A stretch of DNA of 64,000 nt from Agathobaculum sp. NTUH-O15-33 (GCF_033193315.1 NZ_CP136187.1:2983501-3047500), one strand, 5' to 3'. Positions 1-10,642 are shown, counted from the stretch's first letter. A program made the numbers and translations. The notes: generated by a model from the sequence alone, not told the origin.

Positions 1-405
1 CCCCATGGTCTCCATCACCAAAGCCAGCCGCTCCCGGCCCAATGTGTGGGCTGTATCCACCAAACGGCGGTATTCCTCCCGCGTCAGCTCCCGGCGGGAA
101 TCCCGGAACAGCCGCCGCTGAAGCTTCAGGTACTTCACCCGGCATTCGCTCCGCCCGGCAAAGCGAAGAAAAGCGTGCACGGAGGCCAGCATGGAATTAA
201 CGGTCACCGGTGCGTATCGCGCTGCCGTCAGATGCTCCTTCCAATGCGTTACCGCCTCCTTAGTGACGCGCCGCGCACCCAGCCATGCGGCAAAAGCCCG
301 CAGATCCCGGCAATACTTTTCCCGCGTGCCTAAGCGTTGTTCTTCCCTTTGCAGATACCGGCCAAAGATCGTTATTTGCTCTTCTGTCAATTTCAGTTCT
401 TCCAA
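1..405 (-). CDS. Tyrosine recombinase/phage-type integrase, N-terminal part (runs off left edge)
   Basis: An open frame of 135 codons runs to position 1 without a stop. It reads as the N-terminal SAM-like core-binding domain of a tyrosine recombinase (LTEEQITIFGRYLQ, then a basic helical stretch ending in RRELTREEYRRLV, where the catalytic domain normally begins). The catalytic R-H-R-H-Y residues lie outside the window. I chose the TTG at 405 because a GGGAGG sits 8 nt upstream; GTG at 414 is the alternative but overlaps that site. XerC/D-like housekeeping recombinase or mobile-element integrase cannot be separated from this fragment. Confidence 0.7.
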   Translation of the reverse strand, partial: MEELKLTEEQITIFGRYLQREEQRLGTREKYCRDLRAFAAWLGARRVTKEAVTHWKEHLTAARYAPVTVNSMLASVHAFLRFAGRSECRVKYLKLQRRLFRDSRRELTREEYRRLVDTAHTLGRERLALVMETMG

Positions 406-593
406 GTCGAACACCTCCCGCTATAAAGCAATGTCCTCTGGGGCCCCTATCATGAAGATGAGACACAAAATGAATGTTGAAAACGACCACAACATCCGAT
501 AATCGGATGCATAGCGCGCGAAAAGGCGGAATTTGATCGGTCCGCCGGGCCAGACGTCCATCGTCGATACGACCAGCGCGCGCCCAGGTCGAT

Positions 594-640
594 AAAAAAA
601 CAGGACCCCCTGAGTGAAAACCAAGGGGTCCTGTTTTTTT
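594..640 (-). terminator. Intrinsic terminator of the HD gene
   Basis: The stem ACAGGACCCC/GGGGTCCTGT is flanked by A7 and T7 runs, so it could work in both directions. It begins directly at the stop codon of the HD-domain gene on the minus strand. The rest of 406-593 shows no convincing gene. Confidence 0.9.
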
Positions 641-1206
641 CAGCAAGCGGCCATTTCCGCGCTCACCGTGTCCTCGCATGCGCGCATGGCGTCCAGCGTG
701 ACGGCAAGCAGCTCGTCCAGCGTCATGCCGCACGTTTCCGCGCCGCGCTCGATCACGTCGCGCGAGCAGCCTGCGGCAAATTTCTTATCCTTAAATTTCT
801 TTTTCAGACTTTTCAGCTCCATGTCCTTCGTGCTTTTGGAGGGGCGCATGAGCGCCGCCGCGCCGATCAGGCCGGTCAGCTCGTCCGAAGCAAAAAGCAG
901 CTTTTCCATTTCGTGCGTGGGCTCGACATCGCAGCAAAGCCCCCAGCCGTGGCTGCACACCGCATGGATGAGCGCTTCATCCGCCCCGCCCTCGCGCAGC
1001 AGCTCGGGGGCCTTTTTACAGTGCTCATCGGGCCACTGCTCAAAATCAATATCGTGCAAAAGACCTACAACGCCCCAAAAATCCACGTCTTCGCCCTTCT
1101 GCCCGGCAAAATAACGCATCACGCCCTCCACCGTCAGCGCGTGCTGCAGGTGAAACGGTTCCTTGTTATACTGCCGCAGCAGTTCCCAAGCTTTGCTTCT
1201 TTCCAT
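640..1206 (-). CDS. HD-domain phosphohydrolase
   Basis: A 188-residue cytosolic protein. The HD signature GLLHDIDFEQWP puts the HD pair at residues 51-52, with further possible metal ligands at H22, H81 and D108, which fits a small single-domain HD hydrolase. The substrate (nucleotide or other phosphoester) cannot be inferred. ATG at 1206 was chosen because AAGGAGG lies about 8 nt upstream; a longer frame to 1242 lacks such a site. It lies downstream of rodA on the same strand with a 54-nt gap, so cotranscription is possible. Confidence 0.85.
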   Translation of the reverse strand: MERSKAWELLRQYNKEPFHLQHALTVEGVMRYFAGQKGEDVDFWGVVGLLHDIDFEQWPDEHCKKAPELLREGGADEALIHAVCSHGWGLCCDVEPTHEMEKLLFASDELTGLIGAAALMRPSKSTKDMELKSLKKKFKDKKFAAGCSRDVIERGAETCGMTLDELLAVTLDAMRACEDTVSAEMAAC

Positions 1207-1260
1207 TTTGAAAAAACCTCCTTGCAAGTCTATACAAAACAAGTGATTTCGGAAAAGCCT

Positions 1261-2373
1261 TTACTGTAGCCAGCTTGGCTTTTCCCGCATACGCACGCCC
1301 GCCGCAATGCCGAGCGCCGCATACATCGTCATGACCGAGGTGCCGCCGTAGGAAAAGAACGGCAGCGTCAGGCCCATGACCGGCAGCAGGCCAAGCACCA
1401 TGAACAGGTTCATAAACGTTTGGAACATAAACATGCCCGCGATACCCACCGCCATGAGCGAGGAAAAACCTGTGCTGCCGCGAAAGCTGACGTAAAACAA
1501 GCGCAGGATCAGCAGAAACAGCAGTGCGACGATCAACATGGAACCGATAAAACCGAGTTCCTCCCCCGCGACCGAGAAGATCAAATCGGTCCGGCTTTCG
1601 GGCACCAGACCCATCTGGGTCATAGCGCCGTTGGTCAATCCCTGTCCGGAAAACTGACCGGCGCCGATCGCGGTCATGCCGCGCGTGGTCTGCATGGCGG
1701 TATCCGGGTCGATTGATGGATCGAACAGCACGAGGATACGGTTTTTTTGATAATCCTCCATCACAAAATTCCACAGGATGGGGATGCTTGCCACGCCAAG
1801 GCCAAGGCCAAGGCCGAGCCACTTAAAGCTCAGGCCCGCCGCGAACATCATGACCAGTGCGATCATAAAATACTGAATCGCCATGCCGGTATCCTTGGAG
1901 CTTAACACGATCGCGCCCATCAGGATCAGCGTGTGCAGCGCCAGTATGATAATGCCGCGCCATTCGTTGATGTGTTCGCGTATCTCGGATAAATTCGCCG
2001 CAAAGGTGAAAATGAACAACAGCTTGCCGAGCTCCGCCGGTTGTAGGCTCATGGGCCCAAAATTGATCCAGCTGCGCTGGCCGTTTGCTTCGGTGCCAAA
2101 GGGGATCAGCGTCAACTGTAAAATAACGTTGAGCACCACGAATATTTTCCACCAGTTGCTCATGGCCTCCAGATCGATCAGCGACATGATCACAAAAGCC
2201 GCAAGGCCGATCATGGTCGCGATAAACTGGATGCCCACATAGCGCATCGACCCGGAACCCCGTGTGGCGCTGTAAATCAGCACCATGCCGTACGCCGAAC
2301 AAATCAGCGCAAGGAACATCAGATACAGGTCGGTATTTTTTAAATAATGCTTGACCGCCTTGAGCGCGTCCAT
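1261..2373 (-). CDS. rodA: RodA-type SEDS peptidoglycan glycosyltransferase
   Basis: A 370-residue polytopic membrane protein of the FtsW/RodA/SpoVE (SEDS) family, which polymerises lipid II into glycan strands with a partner class B PBP. Visible signatures are [15 protein letters not shown] (about residues 113-127), [15 protein letters not shown], and [17 protein letters not shown] near the C terminus. About ten hydrophobic segments span the protein. The short N terminus and the absence of a long cytoplasmic tail favour RodA (elongation) over FtsW. No cognate PBP or mre genes are in the window. Confidence 0.93.
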   Translation of the reverse strand: MDALKAVKHYLKNTDLYLMFLALICSAYGMVLIYSATRGSGSMRYVGIQFIATMIGLAAFVIMSLIDLEAMSNWWKIFVVLNVILQLTLIPFGTEANGQRSWINFGPMSLQPAELGKLLFIFTFAANLSEIREHINEWRGIIILALHTLILMGAIVLSSKDTGMAIQYFMIALVMMFAAGLSFKWLGLGLGLGVASIPILWNFVMEDYQKNRILVLFDPSIDPDTAMQTTRGMTAIGAGQFSGQGLTNGAMTQMGLVPESRTDLIFSVAGEELGFIGSMLIVALLFLLILRLFYVSFRGSTGFSSLMAVGIAGMFMFQTFMNLFMVLGLLPVMGLTLPFFSYGGTSVMTMYAALGIAAGVRMREKPSWLQ

Positions 2374-2542
2374 CCATGTACCTCCATATTATCTCTGAAA
2401 ATATATCTGCCTTTCATCATACCACAGTTGCCGCCCGTTGGCGAGGAGCAATTTCAGCAAATTTTTTGCTTTTCCTTTTGGAAACCTGTGCATTCTGCGC
2501 CACTTTCCGGATCAGATCGCACTTTCCAAGCGCGTGCCCCTG

Positions 2543-2551
2543 TGTTATAAT
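2543..2551 (+). promoter_or_regulatory. Extended -10 promoter of fhs
   Basis: TG-T-TATAAT forms an extended -10 element about 80 nt upstream of the fhs start. No strong -35 is visible. Confidence 0.5.
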
Positions 2552-2630
2552 AAAAAACGTGAAAGCGGCGCGCATTTTCCGCATACCTGTTTCGCCGCTT
2601 GATAATCCATATAAAGAAGGGTGTTTTCCT

Positions 2631-4301
2631 ATGTTATCCGATATCGAGATCGCGCAGTCCTGCACGATGAAACCGATCACCGAGGTGGCTGAGGCCGCCG
2701 GACTCAACGCGGACGATCTGGAGCTGTACGGCAAGTACAAGGCCAAGCTTGGCGCAAACGTGTGGAAAAAGCTTCAGGATAAAAAACCGGGCAAGCTTGT
2801 GCTCGTCACCGCAATCAACCCCACGCCCGCTGGCGAAGGTAAGACCACCACGACCGTCGGTCTGGGGCAAGCGCTCGCAAAGCTGGGCAAAAACGCGGTG
2901 ATCGCGCTGCGCGAGCCTTCGCTCGGCCCGGTGTTCGGCGTAAAGGGCGGCGCGGCGGGCGGCGGCTACGCGCAGGTCGTCCCGATGGAGGACATCAACC
3001 TCCACTTTACCGGCGATATGCACGCCATCACCGCGGCCAACAACCTGCTTTGCGCCATGATCGACAACCACATGCAGCAGGGCAATCTCTTAAACATCGA
3101 TCCCCGCCGCGTGATTTTCACCCGCGTGATGGATATGAACGACCGCAGCCTGCGCAATATCACCATCGGCCTTGGCGGCAAGGCCAACGGTGTGCCGCGC
3201 GAGGATCACTTTATGATCACGGTCGCGAGCGAGATCATGGCGATTCTTTGCCTTGCCTCCGACCTTGCCGATCTGAAGGAGCGCTTCGGCAACATTCTGG
3301 TGGCCTACAGCTACGCGGGCAAGCCGATCTACGCCAAGGATTTGCGCGCCGAGGGCGCGATGGCCGCGCTGATGCGCGACGCGATCAAGCCCAATCTGGT
3401 ACAGACGCTCGAAGGCACGCCTTGCCTGATGCACGGCGGCCCCTTTGCCAACATCGCGCACGGCTGCAACAGCGTGCAGGCGACGGGGCTTGCCCTTCGC
3501 CTTGCCGATATCGCGGTGACCGAGGCCGGCTTCGGCGCCGACCTTGGCGCGGAAAAATTTATGGATATCAAGTGCCGCAAGGCAGGCCTCGCGCCGGACT
3601 GCATTGTGATCGTCGCGACCGTGCGCGCCCTCAAGTACAACGGCGGCGTGCCCAAGGCCGAGCTAAACGCCCCGAATCCTGCGGCGCTCGAACGCGGCAT
3701 TTGCAACCTTGACGCACACCTTGATAACATGCAGAAATTCGGCGTGCCGGTCGTCGTCGCGGTCAACGCCTTCCCGACCGATACCGAGGAAGAAATGGAC
3801 TTTATTCGCGATCACTGCGCGGGTCGGGGCGTGCGCGTGGCCCTTTCCGAAGTATTTGCAAAGGGCGGCGAGGGCGGCCGCGAGCTCGCGGAGCAAGTGC
3901 TTGCCGTGCTGGACGAGGGCAAGGCCGATTTCCATATGCTTTACGAGGATTCGCTCCCGCTCGAAGACAAGATCCGCAAGATTGCCAAGGAGATTTACGG
4001 CGCGCTCGGCGTGACCATCGCGCCCGCCGCGCATAAGGAACTGCAAAACATCACCGAGATGGGCTACGGCGATCTGCCCGTGTGCATCGCCAAGACTCAG
4101 TATTCGCTCTCGGACGACCCCGCCTTGCTTGGCCGTCCCAGCGAATTCGTGGTCAATGTTCGCGCGGTTCGCCTTGCCGCGGGCGCGGGCTTCGTCGTCG
4201 TCGAGACCGGCGCGATCATGACCATGCCCGGCCTGCCCAAAATTCCCGCCGCAGAAAAGATCGACGTTTGCGCGGACGGCAAGATCACGGGACTGTTTTA
4301 A
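2631..4301 (+). CDS. fhs: Formate-tetrahydrofolate ligase
   Basis: A 556-residue cytosolic enzyme that makes 10-formyl-THF from formate, THF and ATP. It is the C1-entry step of the methyl branch of the Wood-Ljungdahl pathway and also feeds purine synthesis. The length matches the family. The P-loop [14 protein letters not shown] lies at about residues 65-78, and the family motifs [11 protein letters not shown] and [15 protein letters not shown] are present. ATG 2631 is preceded by AAGAAGGG; the frame is open upstream but without ribosome-binding support. No other acetogenesis genes are adjacent, so it probably serves general C1 metabolism here. Confidence 0.97.
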   Translation: MLSDIEIAQSCTMKPITEVAEAAGLNADDLELYGKYKAKLGANVWKKLQDKKPGKLVLVTAINPTPAGEGKTTTTVGLGQALAKLGKNAVIALREPSLGPVFGVKGGAAGGGYAQVVPMEDINLHFTGDMHAITAANNLLCAMIDNHMQQGNLLNIDPRRVIFTRVMDMNDRSLRNITIGLGGKANGVPREDHFMITVASEIMAILCLASDLADLKERFGNILVAYSYAGKPIYAKDLRAEGAMAALMRDAIKPNLVQTLEGTPCLMHGGPFANIAHGCNSVQATGLALRLADIAVTEAGFGADLGAEKFMDIKCRKAGLAPDCIVIVATVRALKYNGGVPKAELNAPNPAALERGICNLDAHLDNMQKFGVPVVVAVNAFPTDTEEEMDFIRDHCAGRGVRVALSEVFAKGGEGGRELAEQVLAVLDEGKADFHMLYEDSLPLEDKIRKIAKEIYGALGVTIAPAAHKELQNITEMGYGDLPVCIAKTQYSLSDDPALLGRPSEFVVNVRAVRLAAGAGFVVVETGAIMTMPGLPKIPAAEKIDVCADGKITGLF

Positions 4302-4314
4302 AAAACGATATAAA

Positions 4315-4362
4315 CATAGAAAAATGCGCGTTGCTTTATTCGGCAACGCGCATTTTTCTATG
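4315..4362. terminator. Bidirectional terminator between fhs and the anti-sigma gene
   Basis: A near-perfect 20-bp stem (CATAGAAAAATGCGCGTTGC and its complement) lies between convergent genes 4 to 14 nt away on either side. A/T runs on both arms fit use in both directions. Confidence 0.9.
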
Positions 4363-4365
4363 TCT

Positions 4366-5136
4366 TCACGCGGCGATGACCTCGGCCGCCATTTGGAAAA
4401 AATCGTCCTTCGTCAGGTCACCGGGCTGGTAGGTATAGATCGCGTAGCTGTTACCATCCTGCACCCACGACACACGGTAAAAGGTCGATTCTTCACGCGC
4501 CGTGTCCTCTGCGTCCCAGCCAATATTGATCTCACCGCTGTCAAATAAGGCCTGCTCCTCTTCCGTCGGCTTCGTGCCGGACGGCAGCGTGATCGATCGC
4601 ATGGCGCGGTACCCAACAGGAATCCCATCAATTTCGCGCGTTTCTTCAAACGGATTTTCTCCATACTGCATATCCGCCTGTACAGGGTCTACATCAAAAG
4701 AGACTTTGACCCCCGCATCATTTTGATAGCCCAAAATTATGCCCGGATAGGATTCCAGCGTCTGATCCGCCTCATCCCGCTTGTCCGTCCAGTTTTCCCA
4801 GCCTTTATAAAAGGTAAAGCCTGTTGAAAACGACTCGACGTATTTCATGCCCGGCACATTGCGCTCCGCGTATTGCTCGGTCTTATTAAAATCCGTCCAC
4901 GAGGCATTCCAGCGCAAGCTGCTGGCCAAATACGCCACCTTGCCGCTCCCAATCACGCCCGCCACCGCGCCGGTGACAGCGATTGCCAGCACCGCGCAAA
5001 GCACGATAGCCGTGCGCCGCCATGTCCGCGCGCGGCCGTGACCCGCCGTTCGGGCGCGCACCGTGCTTTTCATCGTTTCATCAAACGTTACGCCTTCCAG
5101 CGCGCCGTCGCACTCTTTTTTAAACCGGTTCATCAT
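4366..5136 (-). CDS. Single-pass membrane protein, probable anti-sigma factor
   Basis: A 256-residue protein with a basic cytoplasmic N terminus of about 42 residues, one transmembrane helix (about 43-65, AIVLCAVLAIAVTGAVAGVIG) and an extracytoplasmic domain of about 190 residues. It overlaps the upstream ECF sigma gene by 17 nt, the usual arrangement for an anti-sigma factor. The N-terminal part has no clear HxxxCxxC zinc motif, so it is not a classical ZAS protein. The role is inferred from position and topology; the outer domain resembles DUF4367-type sensors only loosely. Confidence 0.7.
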   Translation of the reverse strand: MMNRFKKECDGALEGVTFDETMKSTVRARTAGHGRARTWRRTAIVLCAVLAIAVTGAVAGVIGSGKVAYLASSLRWNASWTDFNKTEQYAERNVPGMKYVESFSTGFTFYKGWENWTDKRDEADQTLESYPGIILGYQNDAGVKVSFDVDPVQADMQYGENPFEETREIDGIPVGYRAMRSITLPSGTKPTEEEQALFDSGEINIGWDAEDTAREESTFYRVSWVQDGNSYAIYTYQPGDLTKDDFFQMAAEVIAA

Positions 5137-5638
5137 AATACCACTCCTTCAGCATCAGTCCCAGCTGTTCCCGCGCACGCGCCAACTGGCTCACCACGGT
5201 GTTCGTGCGCATATGCAGCAGTTCCGCGATCTCGCGCGCTTTGTAGCCCTCGTAATAGTGCAGCAGGATCACCGCGCGGTACTTGGGCGCAAGGGATAAG
5301 ACCGCGCGAATCAGCGTGTCGTCCGTTCCGTCCGGCGTATCGGCAAGCAGCGTGTCGAGCGCCGCCGCGTCCACGCGGCGTTTGTGCCACGGCGCGGCCA
5401 GATAGCTTTTGCATACGTTGATCGCAATGCGCGTCAGCCACGTCTTTTCCGACGCTTCGCCCCGGAAACCGCCCGCGCGCCATGCGCGGAAGAACGCTTC
5501 CTGCACCGCGTCCTCGGCCAGCGCGCGGTCACCGAGATAGAGCGTGCACAGCCGTAAAAGCGCCGTGCCGTGCTCGTCCATCGCCCGGTCCAGATCGAAC
5601 GCGCCGTCCTGTGCGGCGGCCATTGTTATTTCCTGCAT
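5120..5638 (-). CDS. ECF-family RNA polymerase sigma factor
   Basis: A 172-residue sigma-70 family protein. Region 2 is LYLGDRALAEDAVQEAFFRAWR (about 34-55) and region 4 is SLAPKYRAVILLHYYEGYKAREIAELLHMRTNTVVSQLARAREQL, split here around the helix-turn-helix (about 119-160). AAAGGAGGGG lies 7 nt before ATG 5638. It overlaps the downstream membrane gene, so sigma and putative anti-sigma should be translated together. The regulon is unknown; the neighbouring wall deacetylase is one candidate target. Confidence 0.93.
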   Translation of the reverse strand: MQEITMAAAQDGAFDLDRAMDEHGTALLRLCTLYLGDRALAEDAVQEAFFRAWRAGGFRGEASEKTWLTRIAINVCKSYLAAPWHKRRVDAAALDTLLADTPDGTDDTLIRAVLSLAPKYRAVILLHYYEGYKAREIAELLHMRTNTVVSQLARAREQLGLMLKEWYYDEPV

Positions 5639-5709
5639 CCGTTCCCCTCCTTTCTGCCTATTAGACCAATGCCAAAGGGTTTTTATTGCATCCTCCGCAT
5701 CAATATATC

Positions 5710-5779
5710 AAAAAGCTGTTCCGACCGGCCAATGTCATTCAGGTAAGAATGGCATCGGCCGACCGGAACAGCTTTTTTT
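5710..5779 (-). terminator. Terminator of the deacetylase gene
   Basis: A long stem (AAAAAGCTGTTCCG...CGGAACAGCTTTTT, about 21 bp with two mismatches) lies 3 nt beyond the stop codon of the minus-strand gene. It also sits between that gene and the sigma-factor promoter. Confidence 0.85.
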
Positions 5780-5781
5780 GC

Positions 5782-6978
5782 TTATGCCGTATACGGCAGC
5801 GCGGTATCCAGCCCGACCGCGCCGGTCTCCTTGTCATAGGTCACGGCGCAGTCCAGCGCCCCGGCAAGGTCGCGCAGTTTTACGTAGTTCGCGCCCTCGA
5901 TCTCGTAGGCGGTCAGCGTAAGCGCCGCGCCGTCCAGCGTCAAAAGCTGGCTGCTTGTTTTGGCCTGCATGGCGGCCACGTCGGCGGGGCCGGCGAGCTC
6001 GCCGCCGATTGGCGTATACCCCGTACCGCTTGTCAGCGTCACGGTTTCAGCCGCCTTGTCATAGTCTACGGAAAACTGCTTGTCCGTGCCGCTCAGCGCC
6101 TGCGCGGCGTCACGCAGCTTCACATAGTTGCTCCCGCCGATCAGATACGCGCGAAAAGCGGCGGGCGTATCGTCCACCGTGAAAGACGCGCTTCCCGGCA
6201 CGGCGGTGACCGTCGGATTCGGCAGGCCGGGCAGCGCGGAAAGGGCGGCAAATTCATACCCTTCGGCCTTCCATTTACCGATCAGCTCATCCAGCACATC
6301 CACGTCGGTTTTGGAAATAACGTGCAGCAGCACGATCGCGCCGTTATGCACGCGCGTGGAAAGGGTCTTCATGGCGTCGCCATAAGCGGGCTGGTTGTTT
6401 TCGTCCCAATCGTGATAGGCGACGCTCCACAGGATCGTGTGATAACCGAGCGACTGCGCCCATGAAAGGCTGTTATAATTGTACGAACCCTCCGGCGGGC
6501 GGAAAAACGGATCGAGCCGCCGTCCGGTCACGGCTTGATACTGGGTCTCCAGATCGCGCAGTTCCTTCACCATGCGTTCCTGCGATACCTTCGTCATGTT
6601 CGGATGGTTGACCGAGTGGTTGCCGACCAGATGGCCCTCGTCCCCCATGCGGCGGGCAAGCGCGGGCTCGGCGTCCAAATAATGGCCCACCACAAAGAAG
6701 GTGGCCGGCACATGCCGTCGCTTTAAGGTATCCAAAATGCGGCCGGTATTGCCGTTTTCATAGCCGCAGTCAAAGGTGAGATAGATGGTTTTCCGGTCCG
6801 CGTCGCCCATGTAATACGCGCCGTACTGGCGCAGCTTATCGGCGGTGTCCTCGCCATAGGGCGGCCGGTTCGCGCCGTCCCGGTAGGAAAGGCCCCAGTC
6901 GGTCGCGCCCGCCGGAGACAGCGTAAGCCCCAGCGCCAGCGCCGCGCCAAGCAGGCGTTTTCCCAAATCACGTGTCAT
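5782..6978 (-). CDS. Secreted polysaccharide deacetylase (PdaA-like) with two stalk-type repeats
   Basis: A 398-residue exported protein with a signal peptide ending near SPAGA-T26. The NodB-type deacetylase domain spans about 60-250: catalytic Asp in LTFDCGYENGNT (D70), metal-binding H121 and H125 in GNHSVNHPN, and RPPEGSYN. The TFDxGYExG form is typical of PdaA-type muramic-lactam deacetylases that act on peptidoglycan. Two copper-amine-oxidase-like stalk repeats follow (NYVKLRDLAGALDCAVTYD and a second copy), probably wall-binding. ATG 6978 is preceded by GGGAGG; a longer frame to 7035 lacks this. Whether it acts in sporulation or vegetatively is unknown. Confidence 0.9.
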   Translation of the reverse strand: MTRDLGKRLLGAALALGLTLSPAGATDWGLSYRDGANRPPYGEDTADKLRQYGAYYMGDADRKTIYLTFDCGYENGNTGRILDTLKRRHVPATFFVVGHYLDAEPALARRMGDEGHLVGNHSVNHPNMTKVSQERMVKELRDLETQYQAVTGRRLDPFFRPPEGSYNYNSLSWAQSLGYHTILWSVAYHDWDENNQPAYGDAMKTLSTRVHNGAIVLLHVISKTDVDVLDELIGKWKAEGYEFAALSALPGLPNPTVTAVPGSASFTVDDTPAAFRAYLIGGSNYVKLRDAAQALSGTDKQFSVDYDKAAETVTLTSGTGYTPIGGELAGPADVAAMQAKTSSQLLTLDGAALTLTAYEIEGANYVKLRDLAGALDCAVTYDKETGAVGLDTALPYTA

Positions 6979-7028
6979 GATCGTTCCCTCCCGTTTCTTT
7001 TCTTTCAGTATACTGCATGGAAACAAGC

Positions 7029-7057
7029 TTGACAACCTTTGACGGGTACGCTATACT
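7029..7057 (+). promoter_or_regulatory. Consensus sigma-A promoter of the ABC-F gene
   Basis: TTGACA (7029-7034), a 17-nt spacer and TATACT (7052-7057). The predicted start near 7064 gives a leader of about 190 nt before the ABC-F start codon. Confidence 0.85.
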
Positions 7058-7088
7058 GTGCTTATTCAAAATGATTTGAGGTGGAAAG

Positions 7089-7097
7089 ATGAAGTAA
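7089..7097 (+). CDS. Two-codon leader ORF (Met-Lys-stop) of the ABC-F attenuator
   Basis: ATG AAG TAA is preceded by GAGGTGG (7078-7084) with a 4-nt gap, an excellent ribosome-binding site for such a short frame. It lies about 25 nt from the predicted transcript start. Minimal leader ORFs are known ahead of several ABC-F antibiotic-resistance genes, where drug-stalled ribosomes switch the leader RNA. The segment starting at its stop codon (7097-7106) can pair with the antiterminator strand downstream. Confidence 0.6.
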   Translation: MK

Positions 7098-7252
7098 GCA
7101 TTCTTGTGAGGTTGTTTGGCGGGCAAACCGTTTGGTTTGTCATGCCTACCTGCAAGAAAGCTTCTTTCATCCGCCCACTGCTTCAGCGCTTCCATGCGCC
7201 GGACAGGGCTTTGCTTTCTTGCACCCGTTTGGTAATTGGAGGTGCATTTTTT
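7097..7252 (+). promoter_or_regulatory. Ribosome-mediated transcription attenuator of the ABC-F gene
   Basis: Four segments can form exclusive pairs. Segment 1 (AGCATTCTTG, 7097-7106) pairs with segment 2 (CAAGAAAGCT, 7153-7162) with one mismatch. Segment 2 extended (TGCAAGAAAGC, 7151-7161) pairs perfectly over 11 bp with segment 3 (GCTTTCTTGCA, 7213-7223). Segment 3 shares TGCA with the 5' arm of a terminator, TGCACC (7220-7225)/GGTGCA (7241-7246), followed by T6 (7247-7252). The 3' arm also carries the GGAGG of the ABC-F gene. A ribosome held on the leader ORF would cover segment 1, free 2 to pair with 3, and allow read-through. Confidence 0.75.
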
Positions 7253-8728
7253 ATGTCTATGATTCAAATATCCGACCTGACCTTTGGCTATGAAGGCAGC
7301 GCGGAAACCATTTTCGACCATATTTCACTCCGTCTCGACACGGACTGGCGACTCGGCCTGATCGGCCGCAACGGCCGCGGCAAAACCACGTTTTTGAACC
7401 TTTTGCGCGGCCAATTTGAATATCAGGGACGCATTACCGCGTCTGTTTCGTTTGAGTACTTCCCGTTTCCCATCGCGAGACCCGAACGGCCCGCGCGCGA
7501 AGCCGTGCTGCCCCTGTGCCCGGAGGAAGAAAGCTGGCGGCTTGCCCTCGAGATGAACCGGCTGGCGCTGTCCGAAGAACTGCTGGGCCGCCCCTTTTCC
7601 ACGCTTTCCGGCGGGGAACAGGTGCGGCTGCTGCTTGCCGCCCTGTTCTGCCGGGAAGACCGTTTTCTGCTCATTGACGAACCGACCAACCACCTCGATC
7701 AGGCGGGCCGCGCGCTGGTGGCGGAGTATTTACGCGGTAAATCCGGCTTTCTGCTGGTCTCGCACGACCGCACTTTTCTGGACGGCTGCATCGACCATGT
7801 GCTGTCCATCAACCGGGCGAACATTGAACTGACGCAGGGCGACTTTTCCACGTGGTGGGAAAACAAGCGGCGGCGGGATGAATGGGAACAAGCGGAAAAC
7901 GAACGGCTGAAGGGCGATATCCGCCGCCTTGACGCGGCCGCGCGACGCGCTTCGCAGTGGTCGGATAAGACTGAAAAGGAAAAGCATGTGCGGAATTCCG
8001 GCCTGCGGCCCGATCGCGGCTATATCGGCCACAAGGCGGCCAAAATGATGCAGCGCTCCAAATCCATAGAAGCGCGCAAGCACGCCGCGGCGGAGGAAAA
8101 GGCGGGACTGCTGCACAACATTGAAAGCGCCGACGCCTTGAAGCTTTCTCCCCTTTCCTACCGCGCCGAACGGCTGGCCGAGCTGCGGCAGGTAGCCGTC
8201 CGCTTTGGGGAAAAAACCGTTTGCAGCGATATCACGTTTTCGGTTACGCGCGGCGCGCGCATAGCCCTTATGGGGGCCAACGGTTCGGGCAAATCCTGCC
8301 TTTTAAAGCTGCTTTGCGGCGAGGATATCCCGCACGCCGGCGTTTGCAGCCGAGGCAGCGGTCTTACGATCTCCTACGTGCCGCAGGACGCTTCCTTCCT
8401 CTCCGGCGGCCTGACCGAATACGCCGCGCGCTGCGGCGTCGACCGGACGCTGTTTCTCGCGATCCTGCGCAAGCTGGATTTTTCCCGCGCGCAGTTTGAA
8501 ACGGATATGGCGCTTTACAGCGAGGGGCAGAAAAAGAAGGTGCTGCTCGCACGCAGCCTGTGCGAGCGCGCCCACCTTTATATCTGGGATGAGCCCTTAA
8601 ACTATATCGACCTTTTCTCCCGCATTCAGTTGGAAGAGCTGATCGCCGCATACCGGCCCACGCTGCTGTTTGTCGAGCATGACCGCAGCTTCTGCGACCA
8701 CATCGCGACCGAGACCGTCCGTTTGTGA
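7253..8728 (+). CDS. ABC-F ribosomal-protection ATPase, Lsa/CplR type
   Basis: A 491-residue cytosolic protein with two ABC ATPase domains and no membrane segment. NBD1 has Walker A GRNGRGKT (38-45), signature LSGGEQ and Walker B LLIDEPTNHLD. A charged linker (about 190-310) separates it from NBD2, with Walker A GANGSGKS, a degenerate signature YSEGQ and IWDEPLNYIDLFSR, which is characteristic of the Lsa/Vga/CplR group. Family members displace lincosamides, streptogramin A and pleuromutilins from the ribosomal exit site. ATG 7253 sits 10 nt after GGAGG inside the attenuator terminator. The upstream open frame to 7058 is leader RNA. Actual resistance is inferred. Confidence 0.9.
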   Translation: MSMIQISDLTFGYEGSAETIFDHISLRLDTDWRLGLIGRNGRGKTTFLNLLRGQFEYQGRITASVSFEYFPFPIARPERPAREAVLPLCPEEESWRLALEMNRLALSEELLGRPFSTLSGGEQVRLLLAALFCREDRFLLIDEPTNHLDQAGRALVAEYLRGKSGFLLVSHDRTFLDGCIDHVLSINRANIELTQGDFSTWWENKRRRDEWEQAENERLKGDIRRLDAAARRASQWSDKTEKEKHVRNSGLRPDRGYIGHKAAKMMQRSKSIEARKHAAAEEKAGLLHNIESADALKLSPLSYRAERLAELRQVAVRFGEKTVCSDITFSVTRGARIALMGANGSGKSCLLKLLCGEDIPHAGVCSRGSGLTISYVPQDASFLSGGLTEYAARCGVDRTLFLAILRKLDFSRAQFETDMALYSEGQKKKVLLARSLCERAHLYIWDEPLNYIDLFSRIQLEELIAAYRPTLLFVEHDRSFCDHIATETVRL

Positions 8729-8805
8729 CGCGCTTGTCTTTCCGGCCGCTTCGTGATATGATAAAGGAACGAATAAAGCAATTTAAATCGGAAAGGTTCC
8801 CGTTT

Positions 8806-9227
8806 ATGGAGTATCATACGCATTCGCCCGAGCAAACCGAGCAGTTAGGCGCGGATTTTGCAAAAACGCTGTCCCCCGGCGACATCGTCGCCTTTTCCGG
8901 CGATCTGGGCGCGGGCAAGACCGCTTTTTCGCGCGGCGTGCTGCGCGGCCTTGGCTACGAAGGACGCGTCACCAGCCCCACCTTCGCCATTGCAAACGAA
9001 TACCAAACGCCCGGCGGGCCGGTCGTCCATCTGGACCTGTACCGCCTGACCGATCCCGATTCCCTGTACGAGATCGGCTTTGACGAATATCTGGACGGCA
9101 GCCGTATCGTGCTGATCGAGTGGAGCGAAAACGCAGGCGATTCACTGCCAGATTTCTACAAAACCGTGTATATTTCGTATGGAAACGACAATAATGAACG
9201 CACAGTCACGATTGGAGAGCACACCGC

Positions 9228-9231
<4 letters not shown>
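8806..9231 (+). CDS. tsaE: tRNA t6A biosynthesis ATPase TsaE
   Basis: A 141-residue P-loop protein (SGDLGAGKTAF, P-loop about 32-39) with TSPTFAIANEY and HLDLYRL motifs typical of TsaE/YjeE. It is needed with TsaB, TsaC/Sua5 and TsaD for N6-threonylcarbamoyl modification of A37 in ANN-decoding tRNAs. ATG 8806 follows GGAAAGG. Its stop overlaps the tsaB start (ATGA), so the two are translationally coupled. Confidence 0.95.
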
Positions 9232-10579
<1,348 letters not shown>

Positions 10580-10596
10580 GTTTCGATTCAACACGC

Positions 10597-10627
10597 AAAC
10601 GGTGCGGCCAAAAGCCGCACCGTTTTT
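10597..10627 (+). terminator. Terminator after upp
   Basis: Stem AAACGGTGCGGC/GCCGCACCGTTT with a 5-nt loop and a T-rich tail, 17 nt after the upp stop. Confidence 0.88.
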
Positions 10628-10642
10628 ATGGAGAAAACCGCT

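Noticed and set aside
421..624. A 67-codon frame on the minus strand between the integrase and HD genes
   Set aside because: Its first codons lie in the HD-gene terminator, there is no ribosome-binding site, and the composition is not coding-like.
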